From positions 62,001 through 126,000 of the forward strand of contig JANNZM010000104.1 in assembly GCA_031410595.1 (NCBI GenBank): DNA of 64,000 bases, given 5' to 3'. Position 1 is the stretch's first letter. The number at the start of each line of letters is the position of its first letter. The notes below the pieces were generated by a model. It worked only from the letters and a program-made list of their open reading frames with translations. It had not been told where the DNA came from and did no database searches. The position numbers were made by a program, and so were the translations under genes. This document shows positions 17,339 through 27,100 of the stretch, in pieces. The stretch comes from JANMCE01 sp031410595 (lineage in GTDB: Bacteria > Actinomycetota > Acidimicrobiia > Acidimicrobiales > Ilumatobacteraceae).

Positions 17339-18505
17339 TCAGGCGCCCCAACCAGCTTGGGAACCGCCAACGCGATCGGCCGCTATGTGAGCGAGGTACC
17401 CGCTGGCAAGGAACGCGGCCATGGGGTCGGCCGGTAGGTGGCGGGCCGCACGCCACGCGGCCAGCGCCGGGCGCACGTCGGTGTAAAAGGCGTCCATAAA
17501 GATGGTGTTGGCGGCCAGCACGTCGTTGGCCTCCTGGGCGACGGCCAACGCTTCACGGTCGAGCAACAGGGCGCGAAGTGTCATCTCCTGTACGTTGAGC
17601 ACCGACCGTATCTGGCCCGGAATTTTCGCTTCGATGTTGTGGCATTGGTCGAGCATCAGGGCCACACCCGATGCCGCATCAAGCCCGCCGCCACGCACTA
17701 CTTCGACCAGGATGCGATACAGCTGATAGGGATCGGCGGCACCGACGATCAGGTCATCATCGGCGTAGAACCGTGAGTTGAAGTCGAACGAGCCAAGCTT
17801 GCCGAGCCGCAGCAACTGGGCGACGATGAACTCGATGTTGGTGCCGGGTGCATGATGCCCGGTATCGAGGCACACGACCGCCCGCGAGCCCAGTGCGCTC
17901 ACCTGCGCGTACGCGGTGCCCCAGTCGGGTACGTCGGTGGCGTAGAACGCCGGCTCGAAGAACTTGTACTCGAGCACCAGTCGCTGATGATCGCCAAGGT
18001 GGGAGTAGATGGTTGACAACGATTCGGCCAGGTTGTCCTGGCGGCTGCGGAGATCATTCTGGCCGGGATAGTTGGATCCGTCGGCCAGCCAGATCTTCAG
18101 ATCCTGCGAACCGGTGGCGTCCATGATCTCGATGCACTCGAGGTGATGGTCGATGGCCTGCTGGCGCACGTCCTTGTCACCCGACGCGAGCGAACCGAAC
18201 TTGTACGACTCATTCTGAAACGTATTCGAGTTGATGGTGCCGAGGCGCATGCCGTGGTCTTCGGCGAAGCGGCGAAGGGCTCCGTAGTCCTCCACCTTGT
18301 CCCACGGAATGTGGAGCGCTACCGAAGGAGATGCTCCCGTGTGCCGGTGCACCTGGGCTGCGTCGGCAATCTTTTCTTGCACGGTGCGTGGCGTGCCGGC
18401 AGCCGGAAAGACTCGGAACCGGGTGCCCGAATTTCCGAACGCCCACGACGGCAGTTCGATATGAACGTCCGCCAGTGTGTCGAGAGCATCGTTGAAGTTG
18501 GGCAT
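17339..18505 (-). CDS. rhaI: L-rhamnose isomerase-type sugar isomerase
   Basis: 388 residues with the xylose-isomerase-like TIM barrel of the Pseudomonas-type rhamnose isomerase: ALHIPWDKV near residue 67, IWLADGSNYPGQ near 145, EYKFFEPAFY near 185, CLDTGHHAPGTNIE near 220 and FDFNSRFYADDD near 246, which carry the metal-binding Glu/Asp/His residues. Such enzymes interconvert L-rhamnose and L-rhamnulose and often accept other aldoses. Start ATG 18505 has AGGAGA just upstream; an in-frame ATG 7 codons earlier lacks one. It follows the ThDP-enzyme gene by 51 bp and is the last gene of the operon. Confidence 0.88.
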   Translation of the reverse strand: MPNFNDALDTLADVHIELPSWAFGNSGTRFRVFPAAGTPRTVQEKIADAAQVHRHTGASPSVALHIPWDKVEDYGALRRFAEDHGMRLGTINSNTFQNESYKFGSLASGDKDVRQQAIDHHLECIEIMDATGSQDLKIWLADGSNYPGQNDLRSRQDNLAESLSTIYSHLGDHQRLVLEYKFFEPAFYATDVPDWGTAYAQVSALGSRAVVCLDTGHHAPGTNIEFIVAQLLRLGKLGSFDFNSRFYADDDLIVGAADPYQLYRILVEVVRGGGLDAASGVALMLDQCHNIEAKIPGQIRSVLNVQEMTLRALLLDREALAVAQEANDVLAANTIFMDAFYTDVRPALAAWRAARHLPADPMAAFLASGYLAHIAADRVGGSQAGWGA

Positions 18506-18556
18506 GGGTTCTCCTAGGCCGTTCACCTTGTTCGCGGCCGACAGTGTAGAGCCCGG

Positions 18557-20221
18557 TCAAGGGGCGTTGAGGAGAGGGATTTCGGGGGCGACACCGAGGT
18601 TACTGGTGCTCACGTTGATGCACGTTGGCTGACCGCTCGCAATGGCGGCGGCCACGGCGTTGGCAAGCTCATCGACCGAATCGACGCGTGCGCCGCGGCC
18701 GCCGAAGGCGATCATGACGTCGTGATAGTCGGCATCGGACAGGTTGGTTCCCACGATGCGCTGACGGCTACCCGGCCGCATCTGGAAACCCTGCGACGCG
18801 CCCCAACGGGCGTTGTTGAGCACCACCACGGTAATCGGCAGCTGATGACGCACCATTGCTTCGAACTCACCAATGGAAAAGCCCATGGCGCCGTCGCCAG
18901 TCACGCACACCACCGGGCGGCCCGGCATGGTGGTGGCTGCACCGATGGCCAACCCCGGTCCCACGCCCATGCAACCGAATCGGCCGTGGGTGAGGTAGAC
19001 CGCACCCGCTGGGAGGCGCAGCGCATCGTGCAGCCAGTGTTTGCACACCGCACCGTCTCCGACGAGGATCGCATCGTTGGCCGCGACCGCGTCGGAGACG
19101 ACGCGCGACGCGGCGTAGGGATGAAGCCGTTCGCCGTCCGACGCCGCTATGGCATCGAGGTCGGCACGTGTGTTGCTCCGAGCGCTTTGCACGGCGGCGG
19201 TCCATGTGGCGGCGACGTGCCATTCGAAACGCTGCGCCCGGGCCGCCATCGCGATGAGCATCTGATCCGGGTCGGCCACCAGGCCAGCGACACCAGCCGA
19301 GAGTCGGCCAACCTCGGCGGGGTCGGCGTCGACGTGGATGATGGTGGTGCCCCACGAAACCCCGCCGTCGCGCAACCCGGGCGTGTCGAACCCGAACTGC
19401 ACGCCGACGGCCAACACAACGTCGGGTCGAGCATCCAATGGGAGCCGGGCCAACTGATACAGCGTGCCGCCGTACGCCGGGTGATGGTCGGCGAGCGCGC
19501 CCACTGCGCGATAGTCGACGAAGCACGGCACACCGCTTCGTGTAGCGAACGTAGCAAGCGCCTCCCGGGCGACGCCTGACGCGGTGTGACCTACCAACAC
19601 GGCTGGACGAGCGGCCATAACCAGAAGATCGAGGCAGCGATCGACATCGGCGTCGGCAACACCGGCGGCATGGACGAGTACGGCGTATTCGCACCCGCCG
19701 TCGACGGCGGGACCGGCCAGGATGTCGGCCGGCACGTCTAGCAGAACAGGACCGCAGGGTGCCGTCGTGGCAATTCGAATGGCCTGGGCCACCAGTCGGA
19801 CGAGATGAGCTGGCGTGGCTACTTTGGCGGACCACTTCGCGATAGGCGAGGCCACGGCAACGTGATCGAGACCGACCTGCAGACCGTTCGATTCCTGCGT
19901 GCTATCGGGGTTGGAGCTGACCAGATAGAGCACCGGTGTGCGATCGACTCGAGCGTTGGCCACCGACGTCAACACGTTGGTGAAACCGGGGCCGGGACAG
20001 ACCGCGGCCACGCCAATGGACCCGCTCACCCGCGCCGCGGCCTCGGCGGCGAAGCCTGCGCTGGCCTCGTGGCGTACGTCGACCAGAGCGACGCCCGAAT
20101 CTGCGCAGGCCTGGAAGATGGGGTCGATCTGCACACCGTGAATGGCGAACACCGCGGTTGCTCCGGCGCGCGCCAGGGCATCAACGATGACATGACCACC
20201 CGTGCGTTCGAAGGCGGTCAT
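18557..20221 (-). CDS. Thiamine-diphosphate-dependent enzyme (acetolactate synthase-like)
   Basis: 554 residues in the standard three-domain order. The cofactor-activating glutamate is E52 (DVRHEASAGF); the ThDP/Mg motif is GDGAMGFSIGEFEAM ... VLNN at 442-470. Family members include acetolactate synthase, oxalyl-CoA and benzoylformate decarboxylases; the sequence alone does not choose. It overlaps the preceding esterase by 4 bp (ATGA), which ties it to the catabolic operon, where cleavage or decarboxylation of a 2-oxo acid is a sensible role. Not a biosynthetic ilvB by context: no ilvN/ilvC nearby. Confidence 0.85.
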   Translation of the reverse strand: MTAFERTGGHVIVDALARAGATAVFAIHGVQIDPIFQACADSGVALVDVRHEASAGFAAEAAARVSGSIGVAAVCPGPGFTNVLTSVANARVDRTPVLYLVSSNPDSTQESNGLQVGLDHVAVASPIAKWSAKVATPAHLVRLVAQAIRIATTAPCGPVLLDVPADILAGPAVDGGCEYAVLVHAAGVADADVDRCLDLLVMAARPAVLVGHTASGVAREALATFATRSGVPCFVDYRAVGALADHHPAYGGTLYQLARLPLDARPDVVLAVGVQFGFDTPGLRDGGVSWGTTIIHVDADPAEVGRLSAGVAGLVADPDQMLIAMAARAQRFEWHVAATWTAAVQSARSNTRADLDAIAASDGERLHPYAASRVVSDAVAANDAILVGDGAVCKHWLHDALRLPAGAVYLTHGRFGCMGVGPGLAIGAATTMPGRPVVCVTGDGAMGFSIGEFEAMVRHQLPITVVVLNNARWGASQGFQMRPGSRQRIVGTNLSDADYHDVMIAFGGRGARVDSVDELANAVAAAIASGQPTCINVSTSNLGVAPEIPLLNAP

Positions 20222-21036
20222 GCGGCCGCCCGATGATGCAGAAGGAACTGGATGGTGTCGTCAACCAGCGCGTCCAATCGATGTTCGGCGATGGTGGAGT
20301 AGAAGTGGTCGCAACCGTCGACCGTTATCATCTCCACCGACGTACCTGCGGTGCGCAGTGCGTCGGCGAAACGCTCGCTCTGCGCGACAGGAACATTGGT
20401 ATCGGCGTTCCCGTGGACAAGGAGGAACGCCGTCGAGACACGACGCGCCTGCAGGGCTGGACTGGCCGCGACCGCCAGCTCGGTCACGTCGCTCGGAGGT
20501 GCTCCAAGCAAAAAAGCCTCCCGGGATTCGGGACCGCGGTCGCCGCTTTGACCAATGGCGTCGAGGTCATCGGCCAACGCTGCAAGATCCGATGGCGCCG
20601 ACCAACAAGAGACCGCCGCAATGCCAGGTAACGTCGTTAGGGTGCCGAGTGCCGCAAGATGTGCCCCCGCCGACGCCCCCCACAGCGTGACGGGCAACCC
20701 GCCGACACCGTGCTCGTCACCCTGTTCACGCAGGAAAGCAACCGCCGCCGTCAGATCGTCGAGTTGGGCGGGGAAGCGTGCCTCGCCGGACAGGCGGTAA
20801 TCGATACTGGCGACGGCCAGGCCGGCGGCTGCCATCCGGGTGAAGTACCGATGAGCTGAAGGGCCGACCGGGCCGGGTCCGTTGCGTCGGTTGCCCATCC
20901 GCCAGCCGCCACCGTGCAGATAGACACACAGTGCTTGCGGACTCTGGCCGCAGTACAGATCGAGGGCGAGTGGCCGGTATCCGGGAACGGTTGCGTACAC
21001 AATCGCATGCGTGCCGATCACGCCGCCACCGGTCAT
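20218..21036 (-). CDS. Alpha/beta hydrolase, carboxylesterase (HGGG type)
   Basis: 272 residues. The oxyanion motif is YLHGGGWRMG near residue 40, the nucleophile elbow GASAG near 122, an Asp in VHGNADTNVPV near 210 and the catalytic His in GCDHFYS near 244, the complete esterase/lipase triad of the BD-FAE/arylformamidase-like group. No signal peptide, so cytoplasmic. It overlaps genes on both sides by 4 bp, inside the coupled operon, and probably opens an ester or lactone of the pathway substrate. Confidence 0.85.
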   Translation of the reverse strand: MTGGGVIGTHAIVYATVPGYRPLALDLYCGQSPQALCVYLHGGGWRMGNRRNGPGPVGPSAHRYFTRMAAAGLAVASIDYRLSGEARFPAQLDDLTAAVAFLREQGDEHGVGGLPVTLWGASAGAHLAALGTLTTLPGIAAVSCWSAPSDLAALADDLDAIGQSGDRGPESREAFLLGAPPSDVTELAVAASPALQARRVSTAFLLVHGNADTNVPVAQSERFADALRTAGTSVEMITVDGCDHFYSTIAEHRLDALVDDTIQFLLHHRAAA

Positions 21037-22301
21037 ATCGACGGGCCGGCGAGCTGTTTGTGGAAACGGCCGCCCTGCACGATGTGGTGCAGGTTGGCCG
21101 CGTCTTCGAGCAGCGAGATGTCGTGCGTGGGGTCTCCCTTCACGACGAGCATGTCGGCCAGATAGCCGCTCCTCAGTAAGCCGAGTTGGTCACCCATACC
21201 CATCAGCTGACCGCCGTACTGCGTGGCTGCGACCAGGGTTTCGACCGGGGTGAATCCGAGTAGATCCACGAACAGGCTGAGGTCATGCGCGTTGCGCCCG
21301 ATGGGGTTGTTCGGGAAACCGTAGTCGCCGCCCGGCAGGATGCGAATGCCGCGTTCGCGCATCTTCGGATACAGCGCAGCCATTTGCTCGAGCGAACTTA
21401 CCGACCCCATCTTCTGCGCCACCTCAGCGGTGATGCCAAAGGGTTCGCCAACATGGACGTTGGCCCAGATGATGCCGATGGCGGGTGAGACGAAGACCGT
21501 GTCTTTCGCCGATTCCAAAAGGTCGAGTGCCTCGTCATCGGCATACGAGCAGTGGTAGATCGATGTGAACCCGGCGCGTACCGCCAGTTTGATCGACTCG
21601 GCCGACTGGCAGTGGGCCGCAAGCCGCACGCCGCTGGCCCGAGCCTGTTCACCGGCGGCGTTGGCCTCGAGCGCATCGTACTGCGTGATGTGACTGCCGC
21701 CGGGCAGGAACACATCGTCGTGGCTCAGCAGGATCTTCACGTTGTCGTACCCCTGCTCGGCGCACTCACGGACCCATCGGGCTACTGCATCCGGGCCGGT
21801 CCAATCGGGTTCGACGTGGCCTTGAGGACGCTGCGGATGGTTGTCACGCTCGGCCGCGCACGCCCGCAGACGAGGGCCGGGAATGACGCCGGCAGCCAAC
21901 TTGTCGCGCAGCGCAATCTCGGTGGGCATGGGCAGGAGAGAGCCGGCTGAGAACGCGGAGGTGAACCCGGCGTCGAGCAGGATGCGGGCATTACGTTCGG
22001 CCCTCGCCAGCTCACTGGGGAATCCTTCGATGTGATGGAAGAACGACACATCAAGCGGCGGATTGAACGAGGGGTCGAGGTGCCCAACGGCCGACGGGAA
22101 CGTGAGGTGGGCGTGGGACTCGATCAAGCCGGGCATCACGGTGCAGCCACTGGCGTCGATGACCTGGGCACCGTCGTTCAGATGCGGATGGTGTCCATGG
22201 CGAACCGCGGTAATGCGATTGTCTTGGATGACCACTTCGCCCGGCGTCGCGGCGCTGCCGGTACCGTCGAACACAAGGCCGTTGGTGATGACGATGCTCA
22301 T
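21033..22301 (-). CDS. Metal-dependent amidohydrolase (imidazolonepropionase-like)
   Basis: 422 residues. The small beta-sandwich start (MSIVITNGLVFDGTG) is followed by the metal motif ESHAHLTF near residue 62, a carboxylated-lysine candidate in YDNVKILLSHDD, the histidines of LAAHCQSAE and YHCSYAD, and a C-terminal ILPGGDYGF with the last Asp. The tail (GYLADMLVVKGDP) is typical of the amidohydrolase superfamily. Start ATG 22301 gives a 4-bp overlap with the FAH gene; a longer frame reaches 22385 but lies inside that gene. Substrate not known; prolidase or lactonase-like hydrolysis is possible. Confidence 0.87.
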   Translation of the reverse strand: MSIVITNGLVFDGTGSAATPGEVVIQDNRITAVRHGHHPHLNDGAQVIDASGCTVMPGLIESHAHLTFPSAVGHLDPSFNPPLDVSFFHHIEGFPSELARAERNARILLDAGFTSAFSAGSLLPMPTEIALRDKLAAGVIPGPRLRACAAERDNHPQRPQGHVEPDWTGPDAVARWVRECAEQGYDNVKILLSHDDVFLPGGSHITQYDALEANAAGEQARASGVRLAAHCQSAESIKLAVRAGFTSIYHCSYADDEALDLLESAKDTVFVSPAIGIIWANVHVGEPFGITAEVAQKMGSVSSLEQMAALYPKMRERGIRILPGGDYGFPNNPIGRNAHDLSLFVDLLGFTPVETLVAATQYGGQLMGMGDQLGLLRSGYLADMLVVKGDPTHDISLLEDAANLHHIVQGGRFHKQLAGPSI

Positions 22302-23188
22302 GCGTGGTCCTCGACAGGGGCGTACAGATCGATGGAATACGGCGGTGTGTCGTGGGCTGCACTCCACGGAACAACGTGATTGCACAGCGTGCCGACGCCA
22401 GCAATTTCGGCTTCGATACGGTCGCCGGGCTGCAGGTAGAAGTCGAACGGATTGGGCTGTACTGCAGCGACGCCCGAGATGGTGCCGGTGGTGATGATGT
22501 CGCCGGCGGAGTAGCCCTGGGGCGAGTGGTAGGCCACGAGTTGCGGGAGGGTGAGGCGAAGCTGGTTGGTGTTGCCCCGCTGGCGGACCTCACCGTTCAC
22601 CCGTAACTCCATGGCCAGGTTGTGAGCGTCGGGAACTTCGTCGGCCGTCACGATGTACGGACCTATCGGGCAGAACGTGTCGATGGCTTTCGAGAACGAA
22701 AACACGCCGGACTGCATTTCGCGGCGCTGGATATCGCGGGCCGTGATGTCGTTGAACACCATGTACCCGGCGATGTAGTCGTGCGCTTCGTCTGCACTGA
22801 ACCACTTACCCGATTTGCCGATGATGATGGCCAGTTCGAGTTCGTAGTCAAGCTCCCGAGTGAGACCTTCGGGGTACACAATGGCGTCGTCGGGTCCGAT
22901 GATGGCATCGACATTCTGGAAGAACACGATGCCCTTGTGCACGGGATGGGACCAGTTCACCGCAGCAAGTTCGTTGTGGTGATCGGCAAAGTTTCCGGCC
23001 GTGTGGAAGAACTTCTTCGGCACGATCGGGGCGCGCAGGCGAACATCGGCCAGCGGCAGTCGCTCTCCCGTTTCAGCCACCTTTCCGCCGCGCTCGAACC
23101 ACTCCCGTGTAGAGCCGCAGGCGAGTTCGACAATGGTGTCATCCTCGATCCGACCAACTCGCCCCCTATCGAATGTCGCCAGCTTCAC
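22298..23188 (-). CDS. Fumarylacetoacetate hydrolase (FAH)-family enzyme
   Basis: 296 residues. The FAH core has the metal-binding acid pair in LDYELELAIIIGK and the Asp in FNDITARDIQRR, plus TTGTISGVA. FAH enzymes hydrolyse C-C bonds of acylpyruvates or diketo acids. In non-phosphorylated rhamnose/fucose routes an FAH member (LRA6-type) cleaves 2,4-diketo-3-deoxy acids to pyruvate and lactate after an SDR dehydrogenase; an SDR is divergently transcribed here. Start is GTG with AGGAG 7 bases upstream. First gene of the operon running to rhaI. Confidence 0.87.
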   Translation of the reverse strand: MKLATFDRGRVGRIEDDTIVELACGSTREWFERGGKVAETGERLPLADVRLRAPIVPKKFFHTAGNFADHHNELAAVNWSHPVHKGIVFFQNVDAIIGPDDAIVYPEGLTRELDYELELAIIIGKSGKWFSADEAHDYIAGYMVFNDITARDIQRREMQSGVFSFSKAIDTFCPIGPYIVTADEVPDAHNLAMELRVNGEVRQRGNTNQLRLTLPQLVAYHSPQGYSAGDIITTGTISGVAAVQPNPFDFYLQPGDRIEAEIAGVGTLCNHVVPWSAAHDTPPYSIDLYAPVEDHA

Positions 23189-23208
23189 GCTTGGCTCCTC
23201 TCAGTCGT

Positions 23209-23230
23209 AGGCGTCACTCTTTCGACGCCT
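23209..23230. promoter_or_regulatory. Inverted repeat between divergent FAH and SDR genes
   Basis: AGGCGTC (23209-23215) and GACGCCT (23224-23230) form a perfect 7-bp inverted repeat with an 8-bp spacer in the 91-bp divergent gap. A dimeric regulator bound here could control both the operon and the SDR gene. No regulator gene is adjacent. Confidence 0.45.
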
Positions 23231-23279
23231 TCACGGGATGCAGGATAGTTTCTGCAGGTCACGATCACGAACGAAAGCG

Positions 23280-24077
23280 ATGTGCATGGAGACCACCACC
23301 ACCATTCCCCAGCGCTTTGAGGGACGATCCGTACTTGTCACCGGAGCGGGCACCGGTTTTGGCGCCGAGCTTGCCGTGCGCGCCGCGCAGGAGGGGGCAC
23401 GCGTCGTGGGGATCCACTACCGAAACTCCGAAGCCGGCGCCCGCCGCACCGCCGACCGCATTGCCGAGGCCGGCGGAAAGTCCGTGCTCTTTCAGGCAGA
23501 CATCGTCGACTGGGATCAGGTGCGGGCCATGGCAACGGCATCCTTCGAGCAAATGGGTGGCGTGGATGTGCTGATCAACAACGTCGGCGACGTTGCCCGA
23601 GAGCAGATGTCGTGGCGCGATATCGATGAGGCCTCTATCGACCACGTGCTTGATGTGGATATCAAGGGCACGCTCTTCTGCATACACGAGTTCGGGTCCC
23701 GCATGCTGGATGCGGGGCACGGCAGCATCGTGAACATTGGTTCCACCGTCGTCGTTCGCGGCAGCGCCCGGGCACCTCAGTACGCGGCCGCCAAGTACGG
23801 GTTACTCGGACTCACCAAGTCCTACGCCCACGCCTTTGCACCGACGGTGCGGGTAAACGTGTTCGCGCCAGGGTTCATCGAAACCGAAGCCACCCTCAAT
23901 CGTCAGGACTGGAAGTCCGGCCGCGCCGAGCAATTGCGTGCACTCACGCCGATGGGGCGCATCCCCGGGCCGGCCGAACTGGCCGGCGCTGCACTGTTCC
24001 TGGCCACCGACGACGCCTTCCACATGACGGGCAACTACATGGTTGCCGACGGCGGCTACAACATGGTTGGCGCATAG
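23280..24077 (+). CDS. Short-chain dehydrogenase/reductase
   Basis: 265 residues of the classical SDR family: cofactor motif VTGAGTGFGAE near residue 18, NNVGD near 97, catalytic Ser in NIGSTVVV and Y-A-A-A-K in PQYAAAKYG, and the closing GNYMVADGGY. Oxidises or reduces a hydroxyl with NAD(P). Divergent from the FAH operon with a shared inverted repeat, so probably the 3-deoxy-sugar-acid or sugar dehydrogenase of the same pathway. Start taken at ATG 23280; METTTT at 23286 is equally possible, and neither has a strong ribosome site. Confidence 0.87.
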   Translation: MCMETTTTIPQRFEGRSVLVTGAGTGFGAELAVRAAQEGARVVGIHYRNSEAGARRTADRIAEAGGKSVLFQADIVDWDQVRAMATASFEQMGGVDVLINNVGDVAREQMSWRDIDEASIDHVLDVDIKGTLFCIHEFGSRMLDAGHGSIVNIGSTVVVRGSARAPQYAAAKYGLLGLTKSYAHAFAPTVRVNVFAPGFIETEATLNRQDWKSGRAEQLRALTPMGRIPGPAELAGAALFLATDDAFHMTGNYMVADGGYNMVGA

Positions 24078-24088
24078 CGGTCGCCAAC

Positions 24089-24140
24089 GGTTGGGTGAGG
24101 GGCCCAGACGCGCCGAAGCGGCCCCACACACGCTCAACCG
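24089..24140. terminator. Hairpin between convergent genes (bidirectional terminator candidate)
   Basis: GGGGCC (24099-24104) pairs with GGCCCC (24120-24125), and the outer CGGTTG (24089-24094) with CAACCG, giving a long imperfect stem in the 94-bp gap between the SDR gene and the convergent secreted-protein gene. No strong T-run, as is usual in high-GC actinobacteria. Confidence 0.5.
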
Positions 24141-24171
24141 GTGAGCATGAGGGGGCCGCTGTCGGCGTGGA

Positions 24172-27100
24172 TCAGGTCGGGCGGGTGTTGTCGGCGCCAG
24201 CCGCGGTTATGGCTGCGATGTAGTCAACGGTGCACTGCTCGCCGGCCGCAACCGTGTGGGCTGCTGAGGTGGCCAGAGTTGCGGTGAGCACACCCGTACG
24301 GTGGGCGACCGCATCGACACCATCGAACTGCCACACCGTGGCCGAGGTACCGAGCGTGACCAGACCCGATGTCGTTCGCACTCGACCGGCAACAGCGAAC
24401 GAGGTGAACGGGGCCGAGCCCGAGGTGACGCTGTTGGTGCGGATGTCACCAGCGGCGATGGTGTAGTCGGTCTCGTACCAGAACCGACCAGACGTGGCCT
24501 TGGTACCAACCGACTGGGCGTAGCAGACACCGGTGTGCGTGATCGGACTGAGCAAGGCGGCCGGGCAGGTATTGGTGTTAGCGACGACGACACCGGCTGC
24601 ACCAAGCGAGACGAAGTTGACCGGGAAGTCACCGCCGTCGTCGTAGACCCCGTCGAACGACCAGGTCATTGGCGTACTGCGCAGTCGGAAAGGCACCGAG
24701 TACACGATGCTGTATCCGTCAACCGCAATCTCCGAGAAGGGGGGATTGAAGCCCGCTGCGCTGATGGTGTTGTTGCTCATGTGAGCAGCCGAGACCGTCA
24801 CCAACGAGCGGTAGGCGAAGCGACCCTCGGTAGCGATGGAGCCAACGGCACCTTCGTAGCAAACCTGAAGGGCAGGAGCCACTGGCGGGCACTTGCCACC
24901 TTCGATAAGGGCAAAGGTGGGATGCATGCCGGCCGGGATGTTGATGGTGGCACCCGTAACCCACAGGCCGGGGCGGGCGGCGGTCTGGTAGATGGCTTCC
25001 TGATCGATAATTACCCGAGCCACGGTCTCCACAGAGCCGTCCGACCACGTGACGGACGCCGTGACGGCCGAGATGGTGGCGGGGTCCAAGCCGGCCTGCG
25101 TTGCAACAAAGTGCCACACGTCGTCGTTGCAAAGAGGGCTGATGGTTGAGGCACTGTAGGGCAGCACCACAATCGGTATGGTCGTGGTGGTCGTGGGCGG
25201 CGGAAGCGTGACCGTGGTGGTCGGTGCAACCGTCGTCGTTGTGGCAGCGGCCGTCGTGGTTGTGGCAGCAGCCGTCGTGGTTGTGGCAGCAGCCGTCGTC
25301 GTTGTCGCAGCAGCCGTCGTGGTTGTGGCAGCAGCCGTCGTCGTTGTCGCAGCAGCCGTCGTCGTTGTCGCAGCAGCCGTCGTCGTTGTCGCAGCAGCCG
25401 TCGTCGTTGTCGCAGCAGCCGTCGTCGTCGTGGCAGCAGCCGTCGTCGTCGTGGCAGCAGCCGTCGTCGTCGTGGCAGCAGCCGTCGTCGTTGTAGCAGC
25501 AGCCGTCGTCGTGGTGGTCGACCACGGCGCGGTGTCGTCGAAGTACTCGCCACCCTCAGGAAGGGCAGCGCAGCGCAAGACGCTGCTGTAGGCACTGGTT
25601 GTGCCGGCGCTGGCCATCGTGTCGACGAACATGCTGCCGTTGATACGAGAACCAGAGGTGCTCACCGATGCCTTCGGGGCCAGCATCGTTCCTTCGAGCG
25701 TGAACCCGCCAACATCGATCGTGTTAGCCGTTGGGAAGTTCCACACCACATGGGTCCGGTACGCCTCAGCGATGGCGCTGGTGGAGTTCGCCGAGTAGGC
25801 GGTATACGCCGCCCCGTCCCACAACGTGCCGTCATTGCTTCCGGTGGAAAGGAAGGAGTTGCCGGTGACATTGATGATGGCCAGCGACCCGTTGGGGATA
25901 CGAAGCTGCGTCTTGCGGGCACTCGCCAGTTGCGTGGCCGTGAGGCTGAAGATGTTGACCTGAGCGTTCTGGCCTTCGAACCGCAGAGTCTTGTTGTTGG
26001 AAGAGGCGTCAGAAACCACAACGGGTGCCGTGGATGCCGACTGTGCCCACGCCGAAGACGCATCGTCGGCCCAGCCCATATCAACCTTGATGGAAGGTGT
26101 GGTCTCGGTGCGAACGGAGCCGGCGGCCTGCAGGGAACCGGTGACGCGGCCGGCGACGGAAATACTGCCGTTCGGGGCATGGCCACTGGCAGAGGTGACG
26201 TTGCCGTTGAAGGCGGCGTCGATTCGGTTGGGCACGCTGGGCAGATCGAGGCCGGCCTGCCAGTTTGCTCCGCTGACGTTGCCGCCAACACTGAGGCGAC
26301 CGCCGGACTTCATACCGGCAAGAGCTGCCGTACGACGCACCAGCACGTTGTTGTCGGCGGCGTTACCAAGGCTACCCTGACGGCAACCGGCCGGCGGGAC
26401 GTATGGGCATCGGTTGGACGACGTGACGACGGTGTTCTTGACGGGCAGTGATGCGGTGAGCGGAGCCGCAGTGGTGCCGTGGCGGACGCCGAGATCGTCG
26501 GTGCCCGAGAACGACCAGATGATCGGTGCAGTGCCGAGGGTATAGACGTCACTCCAGCGAGGAATGTTGGCGCCGGTGTCAACCGAGGCGAACGGTCGAG
26601 ATCCGCCGCCGTTCACCGAGCTCACGGTTACACGGAACGACGGCACCGTGTTGGAGAACTTGTAGCCGAACCGGCCCTGGATAGCCAGGTCACCAATCTC
26701 GCCAACGACGCACGGGCTGAGCAGATGCGACGACGACGCCCCGAAGACGGCGCTGCCAGCGCACGAGCTGTGCGGAGCCTCGGCCAGACGCAGCGAGCCC
26801 GCCCAACGGCCGGGCACCGTGGCGGTCACAAGGTTGACGGTGGTGGTCAGGTTCGTGGCCAGGTAGTAATGAGCGGTCGTGCCAATCACACCGTTGAGCG
26901 CGATGTTGACCTCCTGCCCGTTGGCGAAGGCCACACGAATGTTGCGAGCCGCCTCGTTCTGGTTGTTCACCTCAGTCATGACGAAGTGCCACGCTTCCAG
27001 GGTGTTGCACCCGTAGGAGGTGTTGTCCGATACCACCGCAACGCGGCTGGAGCTGGCCGATGCTGCACCCGCTCCGATCACGGCGACGAATGCCGAGGCA

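Noticed and set aside
25243..25515. Regular repeats as a CRISPR array
   Set aside because: Units are contiguous with no spacers and encode a heptapeptide linker in frame.
25178..25591. Plus-strand Val/Ala repeat protein
   Set aside because: Antisense shadow of the minisatellite; no start site or domain.
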